Below are positions 31,438-42,294 of a stretch of DNA of 64,000 nucleotides, piece after piece. The DNA comes from Liopterus haemorrhoidalis (lineage: Eukaryota > Arthropoda > Insecta > Coleoptera > Dytiscidae). The stretch covers positions 3,725,001-3,789,000 of the forward strand of contig OZ020624.1 in the NCBI GenBank assembly GCA_963971575.1, written 5' to 3'. The translations under genes and the position numbers were made by a program. The notes under the pieces were generated by a model that was not told where the DNA came from, did no database searches, and was given only the letters and a program-made list of their open reading frames with translations. Positions within the stretch are counted from its first letter, which is position 1; every line of letters begins with the position of its first letter.

Positions 31438-31500
31438 CATGTCCATGTAGGCTGATGTTCAGCCTACATGTCCATGTAGGCTGATGTTCAGCCTACATGT
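31438..31500 (+). repeat. Tandem pair of perfect hairpins, 29-bp period
   Basis: Two identical 29-bp units each contain GTAGGCTGA-TGT-TCAGCCTAC, a 9-bp perfect stem with a 3-base loop. They sit exactly at the truncated 5' edge of the RTE-like insertion that follows. Confidence 0.85.
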
Positions 31501-32276
31501 AAATAGTTTGGAATATGCTAAAGAAATAATATACCTCGGGCAACTACTGTCTTTCAACAACAGACAAGGAAAGGAAATAGAAAGAAGAGTAGCTCAAGTG
31601 TGGAAGAAATTCTGGGCCTTAAAAGATATATTTCATTCGAACTTATCAGCCACAATAAAAAGAAACGCTTTCGACAGCTGCGTTAGCCCCACCATGACTT
31701 ACGGATGTCAAACTTGGTCTACAACCCAAAAACAAACTAACAAATTACGCACGTGCCAATACGCGATGGAAAGATCTACGCTAAAAAACAAAAGGTCGGA
31801 CAGAATCCGTCTATCCGAAATAAGGAAAAAAACTGGGTTGAAAGGTATTCTGAAAACTGCCAGGTCCTTGAAATGGAAATGGGCTGGTCATGTTATGCGC
31901 CTTCGAGATCACAGGTGGACTAAAGAGGTCACGGAATGGATACCTAGAGACCATAAAAGAAGGCGAGGAAGACAAAGAACTCGATGGGAAGATGAAATTA
32001 AGGAAACAGCAGGCAAATTCTGGAGAAGGGCAACAAGCGACCGTCAACGTTGGGCGCAGATGGGGGAGGCCCATGCCCAGAAATGGGCTCCGTGAATTTA
32101 ATGTAATTAAGTTCAAGTAGATATTAAGAATATTAGTATATGTAATTATTTAAGCAACTCATGTATTGTAAATCATATTAATGAAATGTAATATACATCT
32201 TAAGATACAATACAAATGTATATATAGATTTATAATGGAAATAAAAAAGGGCTATAATAATAATAATAATAATAAT
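31501..32276 (+). mobile_element. 5'-truncated RTE-like non-LTR retrotransposon
   Basis: A C-terminal coding fragment, a short 3' untranslated region and a (TAA)n tail at 32257-32276. Short 3' regions and trinucleotide tails are usual in RTE elements. The endonuclease and the reverse transcriptase motifs are missing. Confidence 0.85.
31505..32095 (+). pseudogene. RTE-like ORF2 C-terminus
   Basis: Continuous frame to the natural stop: EYAKEIIYLGQLLSFNNRQG, EIERRVAQVWKKFWALKDIF, PTMTYGCQTWSTTQ, RSLKWKWAGHVMRLRDHRWT, RRRGRQRTRWEDEIKETAGK and RWAQMGEAHAQKWAP. These are the post-RT blocks typical of RTE ('YLG', 'GCQTW', 'K..WAGH..R', 'GRPP.RW.D.I'). No stop interrupts this part, so the insertion is fairly young, but YADD is not included. 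The ATG at 31484 lies in the hairpin repeat and is not the real start. Confidence 0.88.
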
Positions 32277-32277
32277 T

Positions 32278-32451
32278 AGTCATGTGGATGCGGTTAGAAA
32301 AGATATCGAAAAATTAATCGACAAAGGGCTCATTACCTCGACCATTAGTAGTTACAAACTGACGACGAAAATCCAATGTTTTATAAACGGTCCAAATACT
32401 CTTCAGAAGTTTGAATTTGATTATATTTTAACTAACCGTTATCATAAGTAG
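32278..32451 (+). CDS. Unrecognised open frame after the RTE tail
   Basis: 57 codons open to TAG: SHVDAVRKDIEKLIDKGLIT, STISSYKLTTKIQCFINGPN, TLQKFEFDYILTNRYHK. The charge pattern looks like real protein and an AG (aataattag) precedes it, so it could be an exon whose acceptor region was supplied by the retrotransposon tail. I recognise no family. Confidence 0.3.
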   Translation, partial: SHVDAVRKDIEKLIDKGLITSTISSYKLTTKIQCFINGPNTLQKFEFDYILTNRYHK

Positions 32452-32986
32452 CTCCAGTTTTGACAATAACTGGTTTTACCACAAAAATATGTTTTTAACA
32501 CTGCATTGTAAAAATATGAGTAGACTTCAAATCATTTTCGCAGCTGAAAATTATATCAATCTTAAATATTTTTCTTATAAGAAACAAAAATCTCCTTTCA
32601 CAATCTGTAACATATCTTTTATGATAAAATTCAAGACAGGCCTCTTCAAAAGAATACCTAATTCGGAACGCGAGCTCAAGTTTCTTTGATAACCAGGCAT
32701 TCCAAAAATGTATTTCCATATTTTGAAATGTTGATAGGTTGTGGAAGTTTATGAGTTCTTGAGAGTTGAGAATTTCGTCACAAGAATATTAAGTTTACGA
32801 AACATGTCAGAACGTATGACTTCCAGATTTAGATATTTTGCATTGAAACCATAGAGTAAAATAATTGCCACAAAGGCCTTCTTCAAAATATTAAATATTG
32901 TAATAAAAATAATAATAAATTTTTTATCACATATATTTTTTTTGCAAGTGTAAGTTTCAAATTTTGATTACACTTCTCAGATTTTT
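32452..32986. other. No gene seen
   Basis: AT-rich; overlapping opposed frames at 32489-32719 have no recognisable domain. Confidence 0.4.
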
Positions 32987-33540
32987 CTTTTTAGGTATGA
33001 CCAAAAAACCCTTATACCGTCATTTTGTCGTCTGTCTGTCTGTCTGTCTGTTTGTTTTTCTGTCTATCTGTCTGTTCGGTAAAAATTGTAGCCAAACGGC
33101 TAAACCTAGAGAGTTGAAATTTGGCATGCTTATACAACTTTTTGACCCGCACATAGGAAAAATACTGAAACATCTAAAAAACATATCTTAAAATATAAAC
33201 AAATATCTGCTCACCGAAAAAAAAAAAAAATAAATTCTGAGTAGGGTATCAAATGAAAGCTCTTAGTACGTGAATTAACGATCAGAGTTTTATTTTTGCA
33301 AAATAAATTATTTAGATGCGATTTTTGCCAAAATTGTGCAAAAAAAATGTTGTCCCACAACCTGTAGCCCAGATGGTTAAAACTAAAAATCTAAAAAATT
33401 CTAAGTAATGTACATTTGTGTGAACCGGAATAGTACAACATGAATTTTAGATCAGTTTATGTTTTCGGAAAATAACGTATTTTTTGTGTTTTTTGCTTGA
33501 CCACATAAAATATTTAATAACATAAGTAAGATAGTCAACC

Positions 33541-33612
33541 AGCATGCTTTAATAGTGTAATGGCTAGCATGCTCGCGTTCTAATTTACAAACTTAAGTTC
33601 GCTCCGCTCTCA
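33541..33612 (+). other. tRNA-like module in family B copy B5
   Basis: A-box-like 'tagtgtaatggctagcat' and B-box-like 'aagttcgctccg' at the usual spacing, followed by a T-rich run (ttttattttttctg). The sequence is unlike the modules of B3 and B6. Confidence 0.5.
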
Positions 33613-33823
33613 AGGCAGTTTTATTTTTTCTGTTTTTTTTTTTGCATGTTTAAATTATTTTTTCAAAATTCTAGTTATATTTGGGCAACTGTTGCATTTA
33701 ATTTTTAAAAGCGTCAATTTAATAAATTGTTGAAATTGAATACACGAAATCAAAGGGGCGGGGTTACCACTTAAAACAACCAATGGAAGCCATAGGCGCA
33801 ATTTTCAAAATCTTAATGAACCT

Positions 33824-33828
<5 letters not shown>

Positions 33829-33890
<62 letters not shown>
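33829..33890. repeat. (TA)n microsatellite
   Basis: About 31 uninterrupted TA units inside family B copy B5, at the place where other copies have only 'ttatatagcaag'. Confidence 0.95.
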
Positions 33891-33895
<5 letters not shown>

Positions 33896-34112
33896 CTGCA
33901 CATATTTAGAAACCTAAATAATGGTATTAGGTATTCGAATTAAAATTAGCAAAAAAAATATTTTAACATAAAATTTGTTTTGGCATCCCAAATAATCATC
34001 ATTCACTTACTAAATACCTGAGAAACCCTGAAACATGTGAGAATTTACACTTCACAACATTTTTTTTTTATCCGACGTTTCTTTTTTCCCTTACCTTATT
34101 TTAAGTATTAGG

Positions 34113-34531
34113 CAGCGGCGGTCGGTGAAGCATGTTTGGGAGGGCAATCAGCATGATCGGACACGCTCATGCTTTGTCGTTGCTATACTACTGTTAAGCG
34201 ATATTCGCGACTGAAACTAACGTTGGCGGCGCTGCGTACAACAGCGGATGGCGAACGAGAAGCGTATATGTCAGAAGTTTTTTCTTAATATTTTTCTGTT
34301 CAAACAATATTTCGGCAAAAAAGCACTGTATTTAAGTCACTATATTTTAAAATACTTCTTAATTCACATAAACTGCAGCACAACACGCAACAAATATTAT
34401 CCAAATATACGCTTCTGTTTAATTTAGCCAGTCATCACCAGATGTCTCACTGTTATTTGCAGTCGCGAATAGTACAAGCTTGTCCGATCATACCAATTGC
34501 CCTCCCAAACATGCCTCACCGACCGCCACTG
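34113..34531. mobile_element. hAT-type MITE, 419 bp
   Basis: 8-bp duplication GTATTAGG at 34105-34112 and 34532-34539. Inverted ends CAGCGGCGGTCGGTGAAGCA and, from the right, CAGTGGCGGTCGGTGAGGCA, continuing through 'tgtttgggagggcaat' and 'gatcggaca' for about 50 bp. A second inner pair 'ttcgcgact' also faces itself. No coding sequence. Confidence 0.93.
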
Positions 34532-34539
34532 GTATTAGG

Positions 34540-35364
34540 TATTAGAAAATAAGAAAATTGCTGGGTTGACTGCCCTGTATCGGAGAGTGAATATTCCGAA
34601 ATGGTATATAAATCTACGTCTTTGTATTCCATAGACAAGCATTCTACCACAGAGTCACTGATACTCTATGATAACAGTAACAATCTTTAAAATGTTTAAG
34701 TTATAGCATCATTTAAGTAAAATCCTAGTAAATGGATATAATGAAAGAGTAGATCATAGCTATTTGAAACGATCTCGTAATGAGTGTCTTTAGTTTTAAA
34801 TTCAAACTGGTAGTTTCAGCAAATGCATAAAGAGAGAGATTGATGGCGGACTTTAGTTCCTCGACAGTAAACATATAATGAATGTTGTTACCCTCCATCC
34901 CTTCCCTTCTTTCCTTCCACTACACCCACTCCTATCCTTAATGATATCCATTAAATGAACAGTCAATAGTAAATGTACTTTATGTTGTTTTTAGTTTTTT
35001 ACCTTATTTATAGCTTTCAGTGCTTCTTTATATTCCATTAGAAGAAAACAACAGAATTAAATATAGAAACGCAAAAGTAAATAGATAATCAATAATGTTA
35101 TTTTTCATTTAACTTGTGGACATTAAATATATTTTATTGATATAAAATTATAAGTTAGACCTATATAGGGTATAAACCCTAGAGAATCTAAGTTTCTATT
35201 ATCTAAGTATTTTTAAATTCACAGACAAGTTCTTCTCTAAGTGTTTAGTGAGTGAGTACCCCATAATCAAAGACATAGGTAACTATGAAATCAGTGCGCT
35301 ACCGTTTAGAAAATATAAACACAGACTAACGAAACATATACTATTATGACATGAAAGTAAAAAA
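34540..35364. other. No gene seen
   Basis: AT-rich, with a pyrimidine-rich patch at 34895-34935. No repeat or coding sequence can be supported. Confidence 0.4.
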
Positions 35365-36421
35365 TTGATGTGAAGCGTGAATTTTCACACATTGCAGGGT
35401 TTCGCAGGTATATAATAAGTGAAGGCGGCATGCTGAGTGTGTAGGACAAATTTTGCTTTGTAGTAACCACGGCAAAATGAACGATCTTTTTAAAATAATT
35501 TATCGTCTGTTAATCTCAGAGCTTTAAAAACAAATTTTATGTTAAAATATTTTTTTGTTAATTTTAATTCGAATACCTAATATCATTATTTAGGTTTCTA
35601 AATAAGTGCAGTATTTTTTTTATATAACAAGGTTCATTAAGATTTTGAAAATTGGGCCTATGACTTTCATTGGTTGTCTTAAATCATACGCTCCGCCCCT
35701 CTGGCTTCGTATAAATGACACAGAATGAAAATATAATTCCAATTGGTTATTAAATTTACGCTCTTGAAAATTAAATTCAAAATGTGCTAAAATATAACTA
35801 GAATTTTAACAAATTAATTTAAACATAATAAATATGAAAAAAAAAAACAAAAAATAAAATTGACTCCACAAGCCAGGAACGAACCTGTGTAGTGATTAAC
35901 GATCCTGTGTGGTTGTCGAGCAACTGAGCCACTAGACCACCAAACGCTTATCAACTTAGTGTGTTATAAGAGTATAACATGTATGCGTCAACCAAAAAAC
36001 ACAAAAAATGCGTTATTTTCCGAAAACATAATCTGATCAAAAATTCCTGTTGTACTATTCCGGTTCACGCCAATATACATTACTTAGAACTTTTTCACAT
36101 TTTTAGTTTAAACCATCTGGGCTACAGGGTGTGGGACAAAAATTTTTTTGCACAATTTTGGCAAAAATCGCCTCAAAATAATTTATTTTGCAAAAATTAA
36201 ATTTTGATCGTTAATCCACGTACTAAGGGCTTTCATTTGATACCCTACTCAGAATTAAAAAAAAATATTTTTTTTTAGATGAGCACATATTTGTTTATAT
36301 TTTTAGGGGGATATGTTTTTTAGATGTTTTAGTATTTTTCCTATGTGCGGGTCAAAAAGTTGTACAAGCATGCCAATTTGCAACTCTCTAGGTTTAGCCG
36401 TTTGGCTACAATTTTTACCGA

Positions 36422-36475
<54 letters not shown>

Positions 36476-36527
36476 GACAAAATGACGGTATAAGGGTTTT
36501 TTGGTCATACCTACAAAACCCTAAAAA
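35365..36527 (-). mobile_element. Family B element, complete copy (B6)
   Basis: Reference copy for family B. On the minus strand: T-run, AGGGTTTTGTAGGTATGACC, pure (GTCT)n (36424-36472), 'taaaaattgtagccaaacgg', body, tRNA-like slot, 'aaaattctagttatatttt', the block with 'gaggggcgg', the 3' region, then inverted ATACCTGCGAAACCCTG (35400-35416), the hairpin (gtgtgaaaattcacgc-type) and a T-run. The two AGGGTTT(T/C)G(T/C)...GTAT blocks are inverted subterminal repeats. Non-coding. Confidence 0.9.
35871..35946 (-). other. tRNA-like module in family B copy B6
   Basis: On the minus strand: 'tggtctagtggctcagttgc' resembles the D-arm of a tRNA, and CAGG-TTCGTT-CCTG is a good T-arm/B-box. The T-rich run 'attttattttttg' follows at once. 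The middle part is longer than a tRNA anticodon arm. Confidence 0.6.
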
Positions 36528-36942
36528 TGAAACAACCATGTATGTATAAATCGTGATAGGTTTTTGCATATACTTTTCCCTGTCTACATTATTTAATGTT
36601 AATTTAGCGTAATATGAATGTTTTATATAAGCAACAAATGGAGTTTAAGTTTAAGCAAAAATGTAATATTTTCGATACTTAAACATTAAGAATTGTTAAC
36701 TAGTTGTAAGCATAAGAATTAATAAATTTTATATATATATATATATATATATAAAAAAAAAGTTTCTTATACAAAACTAACTAGCTGAAATAAAATTAGC
36801 AACAATCTATGCATCAAAATTTGCAGCCAAGTTTAATCTATCTACAGGTGCGTCATAGGAACCGGACGTTTTTTAAATAAGCAGTACTCCATTAGTTTTT
36901 GGTTTAAAATGGTATTTATTTATGCAAAAAGCAAGCTATTTA
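36528..36942. other. No gene seen; short (TA)n
   Basis: AT-rich. (TA)n at 36730-36753. The frame at 36909-37316 starts outside the mariner and runs into it; only its C-terminal part is meaningful. Confidence 0.45.
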
Positions 36943-37142
36943 TCAGGTCGTCAAGGATGAAATTTGTAGTTAATAATATTGCCAAATTTATCAGCTTATT
37001 ATTTGATATTGACTTAATATTTTACCGTTATTTTTTTTATTTTATTTTTTGTTGGATAGTTACACATCTCGCCTGTTTAAAGAAATCATTGTATGCTCTA
37101 AAAAATATCAAAAATTTTTTTTTTAAATTGATTTTGTTGAAA

Positions 37143-37262
37143 ATGGAACGGTCGGAAATTCGCACTATTATGAAGTATGAGTTCTTACGTGGAACTACGG
37201 CATCGCAGACCGCGCGAAACATTAATAGTGTATTTGGCCCTAGTGACTACGCAGCAGACATA
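37143..37262 (+). pseudogene. mariner transposase, first 40 codons (third lineage)
   Basis: MERSEIRTIMKYEFLRGTTA, then SQTARNINSVFG: the opening helix-turn-helix of a mariner transposase. It is cut off by the inverted-repeat element at 37266. Confidence 0.8.
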
Positions 37263-37265
37263 CAG

Positions 37266-38119
37266 ACCAATTCTATAACTCAGTTACTATTCAATTCAAT
37301 TCAATTCGTTTATTGAGCATAAATTTATTGAGTTTAGTTACTATGATCATAGTAACTAAATTTGTCACTATGAGCAAGGTCAATTACTATCATAGTAACT
37401 TTGGGGTATTTCGTATTCCGTAAGACAATAGTTACTACAATATTTAGTAACATGTTACTATAAAAGTTCCTATGATAGTAACTACCAATTGCTGGTGTTT
37501 TTCCAATTCCTAATTTTTAATGAGTCTTTTTTTAAATCATTAAAAAAAATAGTTTTTGTTTTAAAAAAAATAACAAAAGTTCTATTCAGTGACGCAAAAA
37601 TAGTTTCATGAGGGGGAAGAGTTATAAAATGAGACCTATGGAAGTAATGACAAAACAAGGAAAATGCATCGAAGTAATAAAAAATCCAGCTACATGGAAG
37701 GTTCTAACCCCCAAATCCCACCCGCCTGCGCCACTGGTTCTATTGTCGAGAATTTGTCTTTGCATTCCGTATTTTTTTTTTTATTTCTTCACGCATTTTG
37801 TTTTTTTTTATATGTTATAAATGTATATACCATAATATATATTACATAACAACAAAATAATGTAAGCAATACAATATTTTGACATTTTTAACCTCAATTG
37901 TTATCTGTATACCACCAATGCGCATGCGTGTTGCGCTTCTGTAACTATCTTCATTCTTTTCTCAGTAACTGTCACTAAGATATTACTTTCATAGCGACGT
38001 CACTACAGTTGGATATTACAGAATACGAAAAATGTTAAAGTTACTATTAAAGTCACTATAAAAGTTATCTTGTAGTAACATTACTACACGGTAACTATTA
38101 CAGTAACTTTTTACAGAAT
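37266..38119. mobile_element. Inverted-repeat element rich in AGTTACTAT motifs
   Basis: Ends CAATTCTATAACTCAGTTAC and, from the right, CAATTCTGTAAAAAGTTAC. Both sides are packed with AGTTACTAT / ATAGTAACT units in both orientations, and the pairing extends inward to 'ttacggaatacgaa' versus 'ttacagaatacgaa', giving arms of about 180 bp. No protein. Target duplication is unclear (possibly GAYC). A hAT MITE is nested inside. Confidence 0.75.
37587..37736. mobile_element. hAT-type MITE, 150 bp, innermost of three nested elements
   Basis: 8-bp duplication GTTCTATT at 37579-37586 and 37737-37744. Short inverted ends CAGTGACGCA and, from the right, CAGTGGCGCA, with G-rich / C-rich subterminal patches (atgaggggga, acccccaaat). 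It codes for nothing; a 70-codon frame over it is incidental. Confidence 0.88.
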
Positions 38120-38602
38120 TGATCTGAATATCAAATTTGTTCGCCAAATTTCGTACAGGTAACTAAAAAACAAAATAACAAAAAAACTGGCTCATCGATC
38201 ACAGCAGAAATATACTGCAACCAACTGGACGAAATGATACAAAAACTTGAAGGAGAACAGCCTAGATTGGTCAACAGATCGACTCCTATCTTATTGCATG
38301 ATAACGCTAGACCGCACACAGCACAAATGACTGTGGCAAAACTACAAGAATTGGAATGAACTTCTTCATCATCCTCCAAAGTCACCAGACCTAGCCCTCA
38401 CTGACTACCACTTCTTCCGCAATTTGAAAAACTTTTTAATAGGAAAACAGTTTAATTCCGACAAGGCTGTAAACTGGCCTTCCAGGAATTCATTGACTCT
38501 CGTCCGCCAGGGATTTATACCACCGGCCTGAACAACCTGCCGTTTAAATGGCAAATGTGTATAGACAATATGGGTGCATACTTTGATGAATAAAATATCA
38601 AC
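38120..38602 (+). pseudogene. mariner transposase C-terminal half (third lineage)
   Basis: SSITAEIYCNQLDEMIQKLE, then TPILLHDNARPHTAQMTVAK (second catalytic D in HDN), stop and frame changes, SPDLALTDYHFF-like sequence (third catalytic D), KWQMCIDNMGAYFDE and a stop. Together with 37143-37262 this is one broken gene. The first catalytic aspartate lies in the lost middle. Confidence 0.85.
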
Positions 38603-38779
38603 CAACTTTGCCTTTTTTTCTACAAATTTCATCCTTGACGACCTAATATAATCTAGTCTAAGATAAGCTGTTTTAAGCGCAAATAGCCATCGTTGCTGTG
38701 TGTCAAATATTTTAAAACTAACTATATAGATCCAGCTGTTTGATCATAATTGCTACCGAAGAGATATACAGAAACAGAT

Positions 38780-40056
38780 GGGTGATAGTAAGTTTTCTTG
38801 ATCATATCTACGAAACCATCATCGGGTTTGACAAGGGACATCATAGTATTGCAACGTTCTTTGATTTATCAAAGGCAATTGACTGCTTGCCTCATGATAT
38901 TTTAATTAAAAAATTAAAATTCTATAACTAAGTACGAACAGCTCCAACTTCCTACAATCATATTTAACAAACAGGAAACAGTATGTATTATCTAATGAAG
39001 TTACATCTGAGGAACTCACTATCAAATGAGGTGTACCCCAAGGGTCTATTCTTGGGCCTCTGATATTTTTAATTTACGTCAATGATCTACCTCTTTTTCT
39101 AGATAAAGCAAAAACCATTCTTTATGCAGATGATACAACTTTGCTAACACAGTCCTTAAAGTTTCATGAACTTACTGATAATGTCAATCGGACTATAAAA
39201 TCTGCAGAAGATTGGTATACAGCCAACGTACTAAGCCTTAATAATTCTAAATCTAAACAGCTTTGTTTTTCAATGAAACTCCCTCTATCTAACGATACTG
39301 TTAAATTTCTTGGAATAACCATAGGTCCAAATCTTAACTGGGAAAAACATGTAGAAGAAATGGCTAATAACTTGTGTAAGACCCTTGCATAATAAATTTA
39401 AAAAATAACGTTACTTGAGATGTTCTAATGACAGCATACTACGCCCTATTTCAGTGAAGAATGACATATGCATTACTGGTATGGGGTCATTCTCCACATG
39501 CGGCAAGAATATTTAGGCTGCAAAGGCGTGTTGTTAGAATTATTGGTGACGTAGCATACAGGCAAGACTGTAAAAACATTTTTATGAATTTTAACATATT
39601 GACACTACCCTCACTTTATATATTATATTGTTTAACCCACGTTCATTCTAATATAGCTGACCAAACACTTCAAATGGATGTACACAATTACAATACAAGG
39701 GGGTAAAGATTTGATAAGACTTGGACATGTGAGACTCGTGTCATCACGATACTCACTTAATTATTATGCGACACGTTTCTACAATGTTCTTCCCCAATCT
39801 GTCAAATCTTTGCCCACAAACAAATTTTATTCTGTATTAAAGAAAACATTAAAAGAAAAAGCATTTTAAAATTTTGAAGAATATTGTAATTGTGATTTTA
39901 CATCCATTGGTTCCAATAATTAATAAGTTAATTTAATGATAAATGTAAACTTGTATGATTCTTTTAATGTAATATGTGTTTGTATTTTTGACGTATGTAA
40001 GAAATGTATATTATTAACATTAATAAATCATTTTATTCATTATTATTATTATTAAA
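38780..40056 (+). pseudogene. CR1/Jockey-like reverse transcriptase, 5'-truncated
   Basis: Fragments in order: ATFFDLSKAIDCLPHDIL (RT motif A; catalytic D), a stop, GVPQGSILGPLIFLIYVNDL in a shifted frame (motif B), ILYADDTTLLTQS (YADD), FLGITIGPNLNWEKHVEEMA, MTYALLVWGHSPHAARI, FRLQRRVVRIIGDVAYRQDC, HNYNTRGG, and PQSVKSLPTNKFYSVLKKTL. The 3' untranslated region ends in an (ATT)n tail at 40037-40056. Several frameshifts and stops; endonuclease missing. It is a different element from the copy at 26206. Confidence 0.88.
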
Positions 40057-40313
40057 CCATCATACAAAGTTTTAATTTCATCCGGGTTATAATTTTATGA
40101 TATTTGAATCCTATTCCAATTTTTTCTCCACATTTTTTTGCTTCCAGAGCATGCAACAGTAACTCAAAACTGTATTGTATGTAGTAGGGTGAGTATAGCG
40201 GTCGTTTTTAAAAGTACGGCCAGTGTAAATGTGTGTTAATGTTGTGTTGATGAAGTGCGAGTTCCTGAATTGCTGCTATTAGCGATTTGCGAACTTTTCC
40301 AGTGAGCAGCGAC

Positions 40314-40397
40314 ATGAACTCCACCGAACGATTCACCAGAATAATGAGCTTCACAGACCTACACTCCACTCCACTCCAACATATACATTCATTGCAG
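40314..40397 (+). CDS. Possible first coding exon
   Basis: ATG in a fair context (gcgacATG) opens 28 codons in phase 0 (MNSTERFTRIMSFTDLHSTP, LQHIHSLQ) up to a CAG|GTATTA donor. The region before it (about 40190-40313) is less AT-rich than its surroundings, as in a 5' untranslated exon. The minus strand is also open for 66 codons, so strand is uncertain. Protein not recognised. Confidence 0.25.
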
Positions 40398-40609
40398 GTA
40401 TTATTCAATGTGGATTATTATTGAGAGGTTATAAATTTAGACAATGAACAGACAAAAAAATCAGGAATGTATTAAATACGAGTATTTTGGGTAAAACAAA
40501 AATTTTCCATCACCTATTAAAATATAGATTATTGCTGTTCTTTTTAAAATCATATACCAAATAAAAGGTGCAGAGCAGAGTAGGGATGGGAAAAAAACAT
40601 CAATGTATC

Positions 40610-40980
40610 GAAAACAAAAAAAGGCTTCTGTTGATTGGTGTAAAGGGAATGCTAAAAAAAATCAACCTAGGCACTGCAAAATCCATCTACAACATTGTTA
40701 CAGGTGACGAAACTTAAATTTATTCATATGAACCGGAAACAAAGCAAAAATCCGCTGTAACGGTTTTCCAAGATGAACCGAATCCCACAAAAGTTGTTCG
40801 TTCACGAAGAACTTCCAAGAAAATGATTGCTTGTTTCTTCGGTTAATGCTGAATGTTATACAACAATTTGATTGTCAGAAGTCATCGACGAAATCAGGAA
40901 AAACAACCAAAAACTTCGCATTATTCTTCATCATGACAATGCAAGCTCCCACACGTCAAACAATTAATTATTTAAAAAAT
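40610..40980 (+). pseudogene. mariner transposase, middle fragment
   Basis: Same lineage as 57351-58380: KASVDWCKGNAKK-like start, 'ynivtgdet' (first catalytic D) followed by a stop where Trp is expected, PETKQKSAVTVFQDEPNPTK-like sequence, IACFF, then a deletion, and HHDNASSHT (second D) with the end missing. Stops and a deletion of about 50 bp in the middle show it is dead. Confidence 0.8.
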
Positions 40981-41825
40981 GCTTAGGAGGTTCGTCCGAC
41001 TGCGGTGATGTTATACTCACCGGAGACATCAACTCCCTCGGGCTTGGGGAAGACTTTCACAAAATTTCCCCAGCCCTTTTCTTAAAACTAATAATTTGAT
41101 CTCAGAACCCAATTTTTTGTGGTTGTAAAAATAATCAGCTCTCCATTTAACAAACAAAACCTTTTAGCTTATCTTAAAGACTTTTATTCCCAATAATTCA
41201 TAACCTCAAATAATTAAATTTGACTCTAATTACCTACGAAGTCCATATCACTGAAAATATATGGTCGCATATCAACATCTGTGTAAACATTCGACCATGT
41301 ACTTGAGATAAACGGTGACATTTTAAACAAATCATATAATATACGATCGTAACTGCACCCCTATCTTTCAACATTTAACTAAAAAAATACAGTCACTGAT
41401 ATCTCAGCAAATTTTTGAGGATGTTTATCTTAAAATAGCTAGTTTTTATATTTAAATAATTTGAATATTTTTAACTAATTGATTAATTTTATTTTAAATA
41501 ATAATGAAATTTTGTTTATGAAATTATCGCTCCCACAAAACTTTTGTTGCTTTAAACCACATCCTGTAAGGTATTGCTGAATTTTCTTTAAAATTGCAAA
41601 ACAATGAAGTTGAATTTGCAGGAAATTTCCAGGAAATTTCCTCCTAAATCTTATGTTTATACTGCAATCAAGTCGAAAAGCCATCTGCTCATTTCGCTGA
41701 ATAAAAATTGATGGACAATAAAAGAGAGTCTAAAATTCAAATCAAACGTTACAACTTTAGGATTTCAGGCTGATCTTCCAAAATGAAACTTGTAAAAGGG
41801 AAAGTCTCCCCTTGCGCTTCTATCC
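40981..41825. other. No gene seen; weak endonuclease-like scrap
   Basis: At 40988-41050 the plus strand reads SSDCGDVILTGDINSLGLG, which recalls the 'GDFN' block of non-LTR endonucleases. It is too short to call. The rest is AT-rich with a 69-codon minus frame (41475-41684) lacking any known domain. Confidence 0.35.
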
Positions 41826-42081
41826 TTGTGGAGAAATCTAAAACTGTTAGTGTGTGATCGTTCTTTCTATTACGAAGGCTTCGGTTATTCAACTATTTCA
41901 ACTGAAAGAATCCGCCATGTTCCTTTCATGGGAAACGTATCCTTTATTTCTCGTCATTTGTCAGGATTTAACCCAATTCATGTCTCTTCCTCACATGACC
42001 TGCCTCAGACATTCACGATCGATACAAAAGATATTTTCCATATCACGGCAAAAAATGATGCTGCTAGTTTCAGATAAATAA
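41826..42081 (+). CDS. Unrecognised pair of overlapping frames
   Basis: Two plus-strand frames are open together: 83 codons (MWRNLKLLVCDRSFYYEGFG... ending NDAASFR) and 75 codons (MIVLSITKASVIQLF...). Base composition is more balanced than in the neighbourhood. I recognise no domain, and only one frame at most can be real. It could be a fragment of a host exon or of an unknown TE. Confidence 0.25.
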
Positions 42082-42294
42082 CAGATATGAACAGAAGTTC
42101 TCAACCACTCTCCTGCAATACACAAATGTGTCGTGGATCTAATTAAATTATTGTTATTAAATTAATTAAATTTGTAAAAATTTAAATCATAGCTTATGTA
42201 ATTCAAGAAAAACAATATTGAGTTCAGATTAATGTAGGAGCAGGTATTTTTTGCTTTGAAGCATTTTACATAAATCCGCACAGTTTTCTTTATA

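Larger units (their letters stand above)
32987..34066 (+). mobile_element. Family B element (B5)
   Basis: The 5' subterminal repeat is partly deleted (tttttaggtatga). A mixed GTCT tract (33027-33075), 'gtagccaaacggctaaacc', the body, the tRNA-like slot, the 'caatggaagccataggcgc' block, a (TA)n expansion (33829-33890) and the 3' end (acctgagaaaccctgaaaca, then gaatttacacttcac) follow in the family order. Confidence 0.87.
36943..38645 (+). mobile_element. mariner element carrying nested insertions
   Basis: Inverted ends AGGTCGTCAAGGATGAAATT on the left and the same sequence on the complement of the right end, continuing 'tgtag', about 25 bp. After removing the nested element at 37266-38119 about 850 bp remain, so the middle of the transposase was also lost. 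Flanking TA is present on the right (cctaatataatc) but degraded on the left. Confidence 0.85.

Noticed and set aside
40988..41050. Non-LTR endonuclease fragment (DVILTGDINS)
   Set aside because: Only about 20 residues match the GDFN pattern, with no flanking blocks; kept as a note in the gap entry.
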